DNA of 64,000 bases from Wenyingzhuangia fucanilytica (lineage in GTDB: Bacteria > Bacteroidota > Bacteroidia > Flavobacteriales > Flavobacteriaceae). The stretch covers positions 3,270,501 to 3,334,500 of the forward strand of contig NZ_CP014224.1 of assembly GCF_001697185.1 (NCBI RefSeq), in the 5' to 3' direction. Position 1 is the first letter of the stretch, and each line of letters opens with the position of its first letter. The position numbers and the translations under genes are program-made. The notes beneath the pieces were generated by a model. That model had not been told where the DNA came from. It worked only from the letters and a program-made list of their open reading frames with translations, and searched no databases. This document shows positions 17,801 through 26,099 of this stretch, in pieces.

Positions 17801-17879
17801 ATCTAGTACAGAGTATATAGTATTAAGTACAAAGTAAGATACTCAATACTAAGTACTCAGTACTCAGTACTAAAAAAAT
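17801..17879 (+). repeat. Degenerate agtac-type repeat spacer in the bat operon
   Basis: The spacer between the MoxR and DUF58 genes is built of irregular copies of AGTAC / AGTACT-like units (for example actcagtactcagtact near the end). The same style of sequence, with aagtacaaagtaccaagtac, lies at 22721-22745 inside batD. Such units recur as short non-coding repeats in flavobacterial genomes; no coding or promoter signal is evident. Confidence 0.6.
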
Positions 17880-18746
17880 ATGGATACCAAAGAAATCTTA
17901 AAAAAAGTAAGAAAAATAGAGATCAAGACACGTCGTTTGTCCGATCATATTTTTTCAGGAGAATATCACAGTTCTTTTAAAGGACGTGGTATGACTTTTA
18001 GCGAGGTAAAACAATATCAATTTGGTGATGATATCCGTAGCATAGATTGGAATGTAACAGCGCGTTATAACGAGCCTTATGTAAAAGTTTTTGAAGAGGA
18101 ACGTGAATTAACCATGATGTTAATGGTTGATATTAGTGGTTCTGGAAACTTTGGAACTAAAGAGCAATTTAAAAGAGAAACACTTACAGAAATTGCTGCG
18201 ACTATGGCTTTTTCGGCCATTCAAAATAATGATAAAGTAGGGTTGTTGCTTTTTTCTGATGATGTTGAATTATACATTCCACCTAAAAAAGGAAAAAGTC
18301 ACGTGTTACGTATCATCAGAGAAATGATAGAGTTTGAGCCTAAAAGCAATAAAACAAATATCAACACGGCTTTAAAATATATGTCCAATGTATTAAAGAA
18401 AAAAGCCATTGTTTTTATACTATCAGATTTTATGAATGATGGTTATGAGCAAACTTTAAAAATTGTAGCCAATAAACACGATGTTACCGGAATTAGAATT
18501 TACGATCAGTTTGATGAAACTTTACCAAAAATAGGATTGGTGCCTATGGTAGATGCAGAATCTGGACAAACAACTTTGGTTAATACTTCTTCTAAAAAGG
18601 TGAGAAATCAATATCAGCAACAATTTTTACATTGGAAACATAATTTTGAAAACGCTTTTAAAAAGAGTGGTGCAGGAGTATTAAGCAGTCGTGTAGAAGA
18701 AAATTACGTAAAAAAATTATTGACGTATTTTAAACAACGAGGGTAA
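17880..18746 (+). CDS. DUF58 domain protein of the bat operon
   Basis: A 288-residue soluble protein. The DUF58 signature is clear: GRGMTFSEVKQYQFGDDIRS followed by IDWNVTARYNEPYVKVFEEE. It is fused to a VWA-like core with a metal-site motif DISGSGNFG (about residues 79-87) and a LSDFMNDGYE segment. DUF58 proteins are partners of MoxR ATPases. No membrane helix is seen. It precedes the BatD-like membrane gene by a single base, so the two are co-translated. Confidence 0.93.
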   Translation: MDTKEILKKVRKIEIKTRRLSDHIFSGEYHSSFKGRGMTFSEVKQYQFGDDIRSIDWNVTARYNEPYVKVFEEERELTMMLMVDISGSGNFGTKEQFKRETLTEIAATMAFSAIQNNDKVGLLLFSDDVELYIPPKKGKSHVLRIIREMIEFEPKSNKTNINTALKYMSNVLKKKAIVFILSDFMNDGYEQTLKIVANKHDVTGIRIYDQFDETLPKIGLVPMVDAESGQTTLVNTSSKKVRNQYQQQFLHWKHNFENAFKKSGAGVLSSRVEENYVKKLLTYFKQRG

Positions 18747-18747
18747 A

Positions 18748-19689
18748 ATGAAGCAAATCATTACAAGTCTTTTTTTATGTATAGGTTTGACTGTCATGGC
18801 ACAGAGCGAACCATCAATAAGTGTAAAAACAGATACTACAAATATTAGAATTGGAGAGCAAATTACATATACCATATCTGCTCCAAATAATAAAAAAGTA
18901 ATTTTTCCAAAATTAGAAAACTTAGATAGTTTAGTTGTTGCCGAAGAATTTCCCGTAGATACCATACAAGATAAATTGTATAAAAAGTATTTAATTACGG
19001 GTTTTGATAGCGGTGCTTTTTATATTAAAAAACAACAAGTTTTTATTGATGCCAAAGCTTATTTTACCGATTCTTTATTGGTAAACGTAGCTACAATTCC
19101 AGTAGATACCGTAAAATTAGCTAAGTTTTATACTGTAAAAGGTCAAGAAGAAGAAAGTTACACCTTGGCAGAATGGTGGTACAGAATTAAAAACTATGTA
19201 TATGTTGGTTTGGCTGTTATTGCTTTTATGATTGGATTGTACTTTTTGTTCCGTAACAAAAAAGAACCTGTTAAAGAAAAGAAAATTGTGATTCCTCCAT
19301 ACATAGAAGCTACTAAAGAGTTAAAAGATTTAGAGAAAAAGCAGTTATGGCAAAATAATCAGATTAAAGAATATTATTCTGAATTAACAGATATTGTCAG
19401 AAAATATATAGGTAATGAATTGTTTATTCAAGCATTAGAAACTACAACCGAAGAGTTGATGAGTTTGTTAAATACCGAAAATAAACAACAAAAATTAGGC
19501 TTAGATAAGGATACTTTAGAAACGCTTAGAGATTTATTATCTCAAGCAGATTTTGTAAAGTTTGCCAAACAAAAACCTATTGAAATGGAAATTAAAGGAC
19601 ATCAATCTAATGCCTCTACAATTATAGAAACCATACATAAATTAGTAGAATCTAAAAAGAAAGAAGTAAAAGATGATGAACAGCAGTAA
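18748..19689 (+). CDS. BatD-like membrane protein, short form
   Basis: A 313-residue protein with a signal peptide (MKQIITSLFLCIGLTVMAQ), an extracytoplasmic beta-rich domain (about 20-135), one membrane helix (about 150-167, YVYVGLAVIAFMIGLYFLF) and a cytoplasmic helical domain of about 130 residues containing REYIGNE-like and TTEELMSLL segments also seen at the end of BatD. It is a shortened BatD-type partner commonly placed between the DUF58 gene and batA. It overlaps batA by 17 bases. Its function is unknown beyond membership in the bat system. Confidence 0.82.
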   Translation: MKQIITSLFLCIGLTVMAQSEPSISVKTDTTNIRIGEQITYTISAPNNKKVIFPKLENLDSLVVAEEFPVDTIQDKLYKKYLITGFDSGAFYIKKQQVFIDAKAYFTDSLLVNVATIPVDTVKLAKFYTVKGQEEESYTLAEWWYRIKNYVYVGLAVIAFMIGLYFLFRNKKEPVKEKKIVIPPYIEATKELKDLEKKQLWQNNQIKEYYSELTDIVRKYIGNELFIQALETTTEELMSLLNTENKQQKLGLDKDTLETLRDLLSQADFVKFAKQKPIEMEIKGHQSNASTIIETIHKLVESKKKEVKDDEQQ

Positions 19690-20677
19690 TTTTGAATTTA
19701 CACAGCCCGCTTTTTTATGGTTATTAATCATCATTCCTATTTTAGCGTTTTGGTTGTATATCAGTAGAAATAGAAATCAGGCTAAACTTTCTATAGCTTC
19801 AACAAAAGCAATTCAACAACCGGGAATATATAATTACATCTATAGAGCTTTATGGGTGTTTAGATTGTTAGCCTTAACCTTGTTAATTGTGGCCTTGGCT
19901 AGACCAAGAAATGTAGGTGTTACTACAAAAAGTAAAAAAAATAGAGGTATTGATATTGTAATGGCTACTGATGTTTCTGGATCTATGTTGGCTAGAGATT
20001 TAAAACCCAATAGATTAGAAGCTTTAAAAGAAGTTGCCGAAGATTTTGTAGACAAACGTCCTAATGATAGAATTGGAATTGTTTTGTACGCAGGAGAAAG
20101 CTATACCAAAACACCCATTACTACCGATAAATCTATTGTAAAAAGAACTATTTCCTCTATAGAATACGGAGGAATTACAGATGGTACTGCCATTGGAATG
20201 GGATTAGGTTCTGCTGTAAACAGATTAAAACAAAGTACCGCCAAAAGTAAAGTGATTATTTTACTTACCGATGGAGTAAATACAGCAGGTTCAGTAGATC
20301 CTAAGTTGGCTACAGAATTAGCTAAAGGATTGGGGATTAAAGTATATACCATAGGAATTGGAACTAACGGAATGGCAGAAATGCCTTATGCAAAAGACTA
20401 CAACGGGGAGTTAATATACAAACCTATGAAAGTAGAAATTGATGAAAAATTACTAAACTATATTGCTGAAGAAACTGGAGGAAAATACTTTAGAGCAACT
20501 TCTAATAACAAGTTAAAAACTATTTATGAGGAGATTGACAAACTAGAAAAAACAGTGATAGAAGATATTAAATATTATAATTACGATGAGTTATATAGAA
20601 ATTTAGTAATTGCTGCTTTGGTCTTGTTGGTTTTAGAATATTTATTAAAAAACACGTTGTTTAAAAGCTTTATATAA
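19673..20677 (+). CDS. batA: BatA, VWA-domain membrane protein
   Basis: A 334-residue protein. Membrane helices near the N-terminus (about 15-30 and 57-75) and at the C-terminus flank a von Willebrand factor A domain with the metal-ion-dependent adhesion site DVSGSMLARD (about residues 103-112), plus a conserved TDGVN turn. BatA with BatB is proposed to form a membrane complex served by MoxR and important for stress or oxygen tolerance in Bacteroides. The start could be ATG 19673 or 19676; either overlaps the upstream gene. Confidence 0.94.
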   Translation: MMNSSNFEFTQPAFLWLLIIIPILAFWLYISRNRNQAKLSIASTKAIQQPGIYNYIYRALWVFRLLALTLLIVALARPRNVGVTTKSKKNRGIDIVMATDVSGSMLARDLKPNRLEALKEVAEDFVDKRPNDRIGIVLYAGESYTKTPITTDKSIVKRTISSIEYGGITDGTAIGMGLGSAVNRLKQSTAKSKVIILLTDGVNTAGSVDPKLATELAKGLGIKVYTIGIGTNGMAEMPYAKDYNGELIYKPMKVEIDEKLLNYIAEETGGKYFRATSNNKLKTIYEEIDKLEKTVIEDIKYYNYDELYRNLVIAALVLLVLEYLLKNTLFKSFI

Positions 20678-20824
20678 AAGTGAGTTAGAAAGTAACAAGT
20701 TAAAAAGAAAGAAGGTTTACGGGAACGGAATGGAGATATACGTAAGATTGTTTAATGCGCTTAATAATAACATTAACAACTTTATAAATTTTGGTCTTTC
20801 AAACTTTAAAAACTAATTATTAAA
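20678..20824. other. Long spacer between batA and batB
   Basis: A 147-base spacer in an otherwise tightly packed operon. It contains gttagaaagtaac/gttaaaaag-like imperfect units and no open frame or clear hairpin. It may be the remnant of an inserted repeat, but nothing specific can be shown. Confidence 0.4.
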
Positions 20825-21865
20825 ATGCAGAGATTAGAAGAACCTATATATTTTTATGCACTAGCAATAATTCCTTTATTGTTATTTGTTTTGCTATATA
20901 AATTTTGGTGGCAAAAAAGAACTCAAAAAGCATTTGCAAATGTTTATTTAATACAAAAATTAGCACCAGATTACTCAACATTTAAAGCTACTATAAAATG
21001 GTTGTTTTTAGCTTTAGGTATTGCTTTTTTGGTCATAGCTTTGGTTAATCCTAAAATAGGAACTAAACTAGAAACCGTTAAGAGAGAAGGGGTAGATATT
21101 GTTTTTGCTTTAGATGTTTCTAAAAGTATGCTGTCCGAAGATATTGCTCCTAACAGATTAGAAAAAGCAAAACAAATTATTTCTAAAACAATTGATCAAT
21201 TAGGGAGTGATAGGGTTGGAGTTATTATTTACGCAGGAAATGCTTATCCGTTATTGCCTATTACTACCGATCAGTCTGCCGCTAGATTGTTTTTAAAAAA
21301 TGCTTCGCCAGATATGGTTTCTAGTCAAGGAACCGCCATTAACGAAGCTTTAAATATGGCCAAGACTTATTATGATAATGATGAACAAACCAATAAATAT
21401 TTAGTCATTTTATCTGATGGTGAAGATCACGAAGAAAATACAGTTGATAAAGCCAAAGAATTAGGTGATGAGGGAATAAAAGTCATCACCATTGGTATTG
21501 GAACAGAAAAAGGAGGAGTAATTCCAGACATGATTAACGGTTACAAAAAAGGATTAAAAAAGGATAAAAACGGTGAAGTTGTCATCACACAAAGGCATGT
21601 AAAAGTATTGCAAGAAATTGCGGCTACTTCAAGTGGTTTTTATGTGGATGGAAATAAAACCGCTACTTCTGTAAATAAAATTATGGAAGTGCTGTCTAAA
21701 GCCAAAAAAACGGAGTTTGAGTCTAAACAATTTTCAGAATACAAAAGCCAATTCCAATGGTTTATAGGTATAGGAATACTATGGTTGGTGTTAGATATGT
21801 TTGTGTTTGAAAAGAAAACCAAATGGGTAAAGAGTGTAAACTTGTTTAACGAAAAAGAGGAATAA
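20825..21865 (+). CDS. batB: BatB, VWA-domain membrane protein
   Basis: A 346-residue paralogue of BatA with two N-terminal helices (about 9-25 and 58-75), a VWA domain with metal-site motif DVSKSMLSED (about 98-107) and LSDGEDHEENT, and a C-terminal helix (about 305-325). It should form hetero-assemblies with BatA in the inner membrane. The end is one base from the batC start. Confidence 0.94.
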   Translation: MQRLEEPIYFYALAIIPLLLFVLLYKFWWQKRTQKAFANVYLIQKLAPDYSTFKATIKWLFLALGIAFLVIALVNPKIGTKLETVKREGVDIVFALDVSKSMLSEDIAPNRLEKAKQIISKTIDQLGSDRVGVIIYAGNAYPLLPITTDQSAARLFLKNASPDMVSSQGTAINEALNMAKTYYDNDEQTNKYLVILSDGEDHEENTVDKAKELGDEGIKVITIGIGTEKGGVIPDMINGYKKGLKKDKNGEVVITQRHVKVLQEIAATSSGFYVDGNKTATSVNKIMEVLSKAKKTEFESKQFSEYKSQFQWFIGIGILWLVLDMFVFEKKTKWVKSVNLFNEKEE

Positions 21866-21866
21866 A

Positions 21867-22709
21867 ATGAAAAAGTTATGGATATTGTTTTTTGCAATCA
21901 CAACGTTTTCATCTTTTGCGCAAGAAGATGCAGGACTTCCTAAAGAGAAGTTATACGAAGCAAAAAAACAATTAAGAGAGGGAAATAAACTGTACGAAAA
22001 AAACAAGCTAGAAGATGCGGCTATTGCATATCAAAAAAGTTTGGCAGAAGATGGTACATACTACAAAGGAGCCTATAATTTAGGGAATGCTTATTTTCAA
22101 CAGAAAAAATACAAAGAGGCTGGAGAACAATATCAATTGGCTAATAAACTAGCAAAGTCTAAAGAAAATAAAGCCAAAACAAGTGAGTTAATAGGAGATA
22201 CTTTTAAAAAACAAAACGATTTAGAAAAAGCATTACAAGCCTATAAACAAGCTTTGTTAAAAAATCCTAAGGATGATATTCTTAGAGAAAAATTTGTTGC
22301 TGCAAAAAAAGAGAAAGAAAAACAAGATCAGCAAAACAAAGACAATAAAGATAACAAGGATCAAAACAAGGATAACAAAGACGATAAAGACAACAAAGGA
22401 GATAATAAAGATCAGAATAAAGATAATAAGGGAGATAAAGACCAAGATAAAAAGGACGATAAAGGAGGAGATAAGGATAAAAAAGAGGATGAAAATAAGG
22501 ATGGTGACAATCCTGAAAACAAAGATGATAAAGGTGATAAGGGGGAAGATGAAAAAGAACAACCAGCCCAACCTAAAGAATCTAAATTATCACCCGAACA
22601 AATTCAGCAATTGTTAGAGTCTATGAATAATGAAGAGCAAAAAACTCAGAAAAAAGTAAATGCTCAAAAGGTAAATGCAAAAGAGAATAATAATGAAAAG
22701 GATTGGTAG
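21867..22709 (+). CDS. batC: BatC, TPR protein with Lys/Asp-rich low-complexity tail
   Basis: A 280-residue exported protein (signal MKKLWILFFAITTFSSFAQ). Two to three TPRs (about 45-140) are followed by about 80 residues made almost only of Lys, Asp, Asn, Glu, Gly and Gln in NKD-type units (about 150-230), then SPEQIQQLLESMNNEEQKTQKKV, the conserved BatC terminus. The low-complexity stretch is encoded by aaagataac/gataaagac-like DNA repeats that are prone to length change. TPRs suggest scaffolding in the Bat complex. The stop lies inside the batD start region. Confidence 0.93.
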   Translation: MKKLWILFFAITTFSSFAQEDAGLPKEKLYEAKKQLREGNKLYEKNKLEDAAIAYQKSLAEDGTYYKGAYNLGNAYFQQKKYKEAGEQYQLANKLAKSKENKAKTSELIGDTFKKQNDLEKALQAYKQALLKNPKDDILREKFVAAKKEKEKQDQQNKDNKDNKDQNKDNKDDKDNKGDNKDQNKDNKGDKDQDKKDDKGGDKDKKEDENKDGDNPENKDDKGDKGEDEKEQPAQPKESKLSPEQIQQLLESMNNEEQKTQKKVNAQKVNAKENNNEKDW

Positions 22710-24588
22710 TTTGAGAATATCAAGTACAAAGTACCAAGTACAAAGTATGGGATTAAAAGAGTTAATTGTAAAAAGTACACAGCACCAATTACAAGGTTTA
22801 ACATCTAATTGTCTCAACCCTTTTTACTTTTTACTTTTTACTTTTTTTGTAACAACATTTGGTTTTAGTCAAGTTGAATTAATAGCAAGAACAAGCAAAA
22901 AAACATTAGGAGAAAATCAAAGATTTAGGTTAGAATACAACATCAATAACCAAGAAGCAGATAACTTTAAGTTACCTAATTTTAAAAATTTTAAAGTAGT
23001 TCAAGGGCCAAGTCAATCGGTTAGTAATTCATATTCTATTGTTAACGGAAAAGCTCAAAGTACTTTTTCTAAAACCTATTCGTATATTTTAGAACCTATA
23101 GGAAAAGGAACGTTTACTTTAGAACCTGCAAGTATAGAATATCAAGGAAAAACCATTAAATCTAACGCTATTACAATTAAAGTGGTTGATGCGGTAGATT
23201 TGCCAAAAGATCCTAATGACCCTAACTATATTGCAAGTCAAAACATCAAAATGGTGGTAACTATTTCTGATGAAAATCCTTATGTTGGAGAGCCTATTTA
23301 TGCAGAATATAGATTGTATGTAAATCAATTAGCCATCAATAGTTTTGATGTTGATACACCGCCAAATTACGAAGGGTTTTGGAGTCAGGTTTTAGACAAT
23401 AAGAATCCACAGTTTAGAGATGGAAAATACAAAGGCGAAATGTGGAAATATGCAGTTTTACACAAAGTAGTTTTAATTCCACAAAGAAATGGGGAATTAA
23501 CGGTAAACCCAATGTCTGCCGATTTAATTGTAGGTGTGCCAACAGGAAGAGGAGATTTTTTTGGAAACATGATTACAAGAAATGTGAATCAAAGATTGGT
23601 TTCTGATAAAAAAATCATCAAAGTAAAATCTTTACCATTAGAAGGAAAACCACTCAATTTTACAGGAGCAGTTGGGCAATATTCATATGAGGTAAATACT
23701 AGTAGATCTGTTTTTAAAGCAAACGAATCTGCCCAAATAAAAGTAAAAGTTTCGGGTAAAGGAAACTTAAAATTGTTTGAATTACCAAATATTGTAACGC
23801 CAAAAGAATTAGAAGTTTACGATCCAGAACGTAAAGAAAAAGTAACCGTTACCACTTCTGGTTTAACAGGAAATATAGAAAATGCTTATACGGTAGTTCC
23901 TCAATACAAAGGAAAGTTTAAGGTTCCGGCAACTTCTTTTAGTTATTTTAATCCTAAAGAAGAAAAGTATTATACCATAAACTCAGACGAAATTATATTA
24001 GATGTAACAGAAGGAAAAGAGTTGATTACTAGCACAGGAGCAGATTATAGTAATGGAGCGTTAAAACAAACTGTTAAAGCAACTGGAAACGATTTTAGAT
24101 ATGTACATACTTCTACAGTTTTAGAACCTATAGAAAAATCAGATTTTTATAAAACCAAACTCTTTTATATACTATTGTTGCTACCATTGGTTATTTTACC
24201 TTTAGGAGTTTTTGCTTCAAAAAAACAAAGAGAGTTAAGTAGAGATATTAGTAGAAATAAGCTTAGAAAAGCCGATAAATTAACTAAAAAGTATTTAGCA
24301 AGTGCTAAAAAAGAATTAGGAAACAAAACCACGTTTTATAGTTCTTTAGAAAAAGCATTACATAATTATTTAAAGGCCAAATTACAAGTAGAAACTACCG
24401 ATATTAGTAAAGATCGTATTGCTGAAATTTTAAGTAAAAGAGGAGTTTCTAACGAGTCTATTTCTCAGTTTATAGAGGTGTTTAGTGCTTGTGAGTTTGC
24501 AAGATATGCTGTATCATCTGATGAAAAGATGAAAGAAGATTTTGATAAAGCAAAACAGGCCATCACAGAATTAGATAAGAATTTATAA
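22693..24588 (+). CDS. batD: BatD, large membrane protein with repeat-derived N-terminus
   Basis: About 631 residues from ATG 22693, which overlaps the batC end. From about residue 60 the protein is a normal BatD: multiple extracytoplasmic beta domains, a late membrane helix (FYILLLLPLVILPLGVF) and a cytoplasmic helical tail. The leader is abnormal. Before the hydrophobic signal core (FYFLLFTFFVTTFGFSQ) lie roughly 38 residues read from aagtacaaagtaccaagtac-type repeat DNA, so the n-region is far too long and no start codon sits just before the core. An in-frame repeat insertion between start and signal core is the simplest reading. ATG 22747 is an alternative start. Confidence 0.88.
   Translation: MKRIGSLRISSTKYQVQSMGLKELIVKSTQHQLQGLTSNCLNPFYFLLFTFFVTTFGFSQVELIARTSKKTLGENQRFRLEYNINNQEADNFKLPNFKNFKVVQGPSQSVSNSYSIVNGKAQSTFSKTYSYILEPIGKGTFTLEPASIEYQGKTIKSNAITIKVVDAVDLPKDPNDPNYIASQNIKMVVTISDENPYVGEPIYAEYRLYVNQLAINSFDVDTPPNYEGFWSQVLDNKNPQFRDGKYKGEMWKYAVLHKVVLIPQRNGELTVNPMSADLIVGVPTGRGDFFGNMITRNVNQRLVSDKKIIKVKSLPLEGKPLNFTGAVGQYSYEVNTSRSVFKANESAQIKVKVSGKGNLKLFELPNIVTPKELEVYDPERKEKVTVTTSGLTGNIENAYTVVPQYKGKFKVPATSFSYFNPKEEKYYTINSDEIILDVTEGKELITSTGADYSNGALKQTVKATGNDFRYVHTSTVLEPIEKSDFYKTKLFYILLLLPLVILPLGVFASKKQRELSRDISRNKLRKADKLTKKYLASAKKELGNKTTFYSSLEKALHNYLKAKLQVETTDISKDRIAEILSKRGVSNESISQFIEVFSACEFARYAVSSDEKMKEDFDKAKQAITELDKNL
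22715..22845 (+). repeat. Degenerate repeat inserted in the batD signal-peptide region
   Basis: It contains aagtacaaagtaccaagtac-type units at 22722-22741 and, about 80 bases further, tttttactttttactttt units of the opposite-strand type (22810-22845). The whole is read through in the batD frame. The unit type matches the spacer at 17801-17879. Confidence 0.5.
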
Positions 24589-24598
24589 AACCGATATC

Positions 24599-25351
24599 AT
24601 GAAAAATTTTGTATTGGGAATTTTACTATTAACCATTGGTTATGTAAGTGCACAAACAACACAAGAATTGTTTGAGCAAGGGAACAAACAATATCAGTCC
24701 GAAGAATATACAGGAGCTATTGAAGCTTATCAAAAAATAATCAATCAAGGATTTGAGTCTTCTGATTTGTATTTTAATATGGCCAATGCATATTATAAAA
24801 GTAATAATATGGCAGAGGCAATTTATCATTACGAAAAAGCTTTATCATTAGATCCTACAAACCAAGATGTAAAAGTAAATTTGGCATATGCCAATAGAGG
24901 TATTATTGATAATATTAAATCGGTTCCTAAATCTACTTTTGATAAATTTAACGATGCTGTTTTGGCAATATTCCCATACAACACATGGGCTATAATTGCT
25001 GTGGCTTGCTCATTATTATCAGGGTTTATTTGGATGTTTTTCTTTTTTAGTACCGTTCCTGGAGTAAAAAAACTATACTTTACTTTTGGGATTATTGTGA
25101 GTTCTTTGTGTTTAATTTCTTTGGGAGTAACAGCTCATCAGTATGAAAGAGCACAAAATATTCACTTTGCAATCGTGTTTTCTAACAAGGTAGAAGTAAA
25201 GAATGCACCAAGAGAAAGTGCTTCGGAAACTTTTGTTTTACACGAAGGAACAAAAGTGCAAATTATGGATACTGTTGGACAATGGAAAAAAGTAAAAATT
25301 GCTGATGGTCAAGTAGGTTGGCTTCCTAATGAAACTATTAAAAAGCTATAA
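24599..25351 (+). CDS. batE: BatE, TPR and SH3-like protein
   Basis: A 250-residue protein with a signal-like N-terminus (MKNFVLGILLLTIGYVSAQ), two TPRs (about 25-95, including YFNMANAYYKSNNMAEAIYHYE), two membrane helices (about 125-150 and 158-176) and a C-terminal bacterial SH3 domain (about 190-250, ending VGWLPNETIKKL). This is the usual last gene of the bat operon. A 10-bp inverted repeat begins at its stop codon. Confidence 0.93.
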   Translation: MKNFVLGILLLTIGYVSAQTTQELFEQGNKQYQSEEYTGAIEAYQKIINQGFESSDLYFNMANAYYKSNNMAEAIYHYEKALSLDPTNQDVKVNLAYANRGIIDNIKSVPKSTFDKFNDAVLAIFPYNTWAIIAVACSLLSGFIWMFFFFSTVPGVKKLYFTFGIIVSSLCLISLGVTAHQYERAQNIHFAIVFSNKVEVKNAPRESASETFVLHEGTKVQIMDTVGQWKKVKIADGQVGWLPNETIKKL

Positions 25352-25377
25352 CAAATATATTAATTAGTATATTTGTT
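25350..25377. promoter_or_regulatory. 10-bp inverted repeat with embedded TAnnTTTG elements
   Basis: AACAAATATA and TATATTTGTT are perfect inverted arms around an 8-base centre. Each arm carries a TATATTTG -7-like element, one per strand. The forward element (25368-25375) could drive the NUMOD4 gene. There is no T-run, so a terminator is less likely than a promoter/operator. Confidence 0.4.
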
Positions 25378-25429
25378 AGCAGTACTTCAATAATCAATGC
25401 TATGATTAAGAATTATTTAAGGTAGCTAT

Positions 25430-25446
25430 TTGTCTTTTTAAGACAA
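25430..25446 (+). promoter_or_regulatory. Leader hairpin upstream of the NUMOD4 gene
   Basis: TTGTCTT and AAGACAA form a perfect 7-bp stem with a 3-base loop, ending 33 bases before the ATG. It would sit in the 5' untranslated region if transcription starts at the TATATTTG element upstream. Confidence 0.4.
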
Positions 25447-25479
25447 GTGGTTGTTATATAATAATTAAAATCTAACAAA

Positions 25480-26034
25480 ATGATAAATGGTTTTAGAAAA
25501 GAAGAGTGGAAAGATGTTGATTTTGACGATGTAATTGCAAGTTTTGAAAAGTATAAAATTTCTAATTACGGACGTGTAATTAAATGTATTGATGGTGAAG
25601 AAAAACTTTTAAAACTTCACGATACTAATGGATACCCTACCATTCCTCTAACCCAAGAAGTAAATAGAAAAAGAACAAGTCGTTACGTACATAAATTAGT
25701 TGCACAGCATTTTTTAGAAAAAAAAGAAGATGATATTTATGTAATCCATTTAGATTACGATAAGTATAACAACCACGTAGATAACTTGCGTTGGGCAACT
25801 AAAAGAGAAAAAGAATTGCATCAATATGCAAATGAAGAATATCTTAAGTCTAAACCTAAAAGAACTTATGCTAAGTTAACAGAAGGTAGAGTAAGAATTA
25901 TCAAAAGAAAATTAGCAGATCCTAATAACAAAACCAGATTAAGAATGATTGCCAAACAATTTGGGGTATCAGACATGCAAATTCACCGAATTAAAACAGG
26001 TGAAAATTGGGGTTCTGTTAAAATAGATGATTAA
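25480..26034 (+). CDS. NUMOD4/HNH-type protein with C-terminal helix-turn-helix
   Basis: A 184-residue protein. The N-terminus matches a NUMOD4 motif (EEWKDVDFDD...YKISNYGRVIK). The centre matches an HNH_3-like nuclease fold (VHKLVAQHF, then VIHLDYDKYNNHVDNLRWAT). The C-terminus has a helix-turn-helix (LRMIAKQFGVSDMQIHRIKT). NUMOD4-HNH proteins are usually homing endonucleases. Here the HNH core has Leu where His-Ile-Asp is normal, and the gene stands alone with no intron or intein in a core region, so a domesticated DNA-binding protein is plausible (inference). Residual nuclease activity cannot be excluded. Confidence 0.82.
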   Translation: MINGFRKEEWKDVDFDDVIASFEKYKISNYGRVIKCIDGEEKLLKLHDTNGYPTIPLTQEVNRKRTSRYVHKLVAQHFLEKKEDDIYVIHLDYDKYNNHVDNLRWATKREKELHQYANEEYLKSKPKRTYAKLTEGRVRIIKRKLADPNNKTRLRMIAKQFGVSDMQIHRIKTGENWGSVKIDD

Positions 26035-26051
26035 AATATTTATTAAGAAAT

Positions 26052-26082
26052 AAAAAAACCGGCTGATTAGCCGGTTTTTTTT
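26052..26082 (+). terminator. Terminator after the NUMOD4 gene
   Basis: A perfect stem aaaaccggct / agccggtttt with a GATT loop, flanked by A-run and T-run. It can serve both the NUMOD4 gene and the convergent mscS gene. Confidence 0.92.
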
Positions 26083-26099
26083 ATGTGTATTGCTAAGAA

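Noticed and set aside
17801-17879. CRISPR-like array
   Set aside because: Units are very short, irregular and not separated by spacers of constant length; no cas genes are present.
22257-22617. Open frames on the opposite strand and in another frame across the batC low-complexity tract
   Set aside because: They are by-products of the repetitive Lys/Asp codons; the translations are monotonous Ile/Phe/Val or Lys/Ile runs with no start context.
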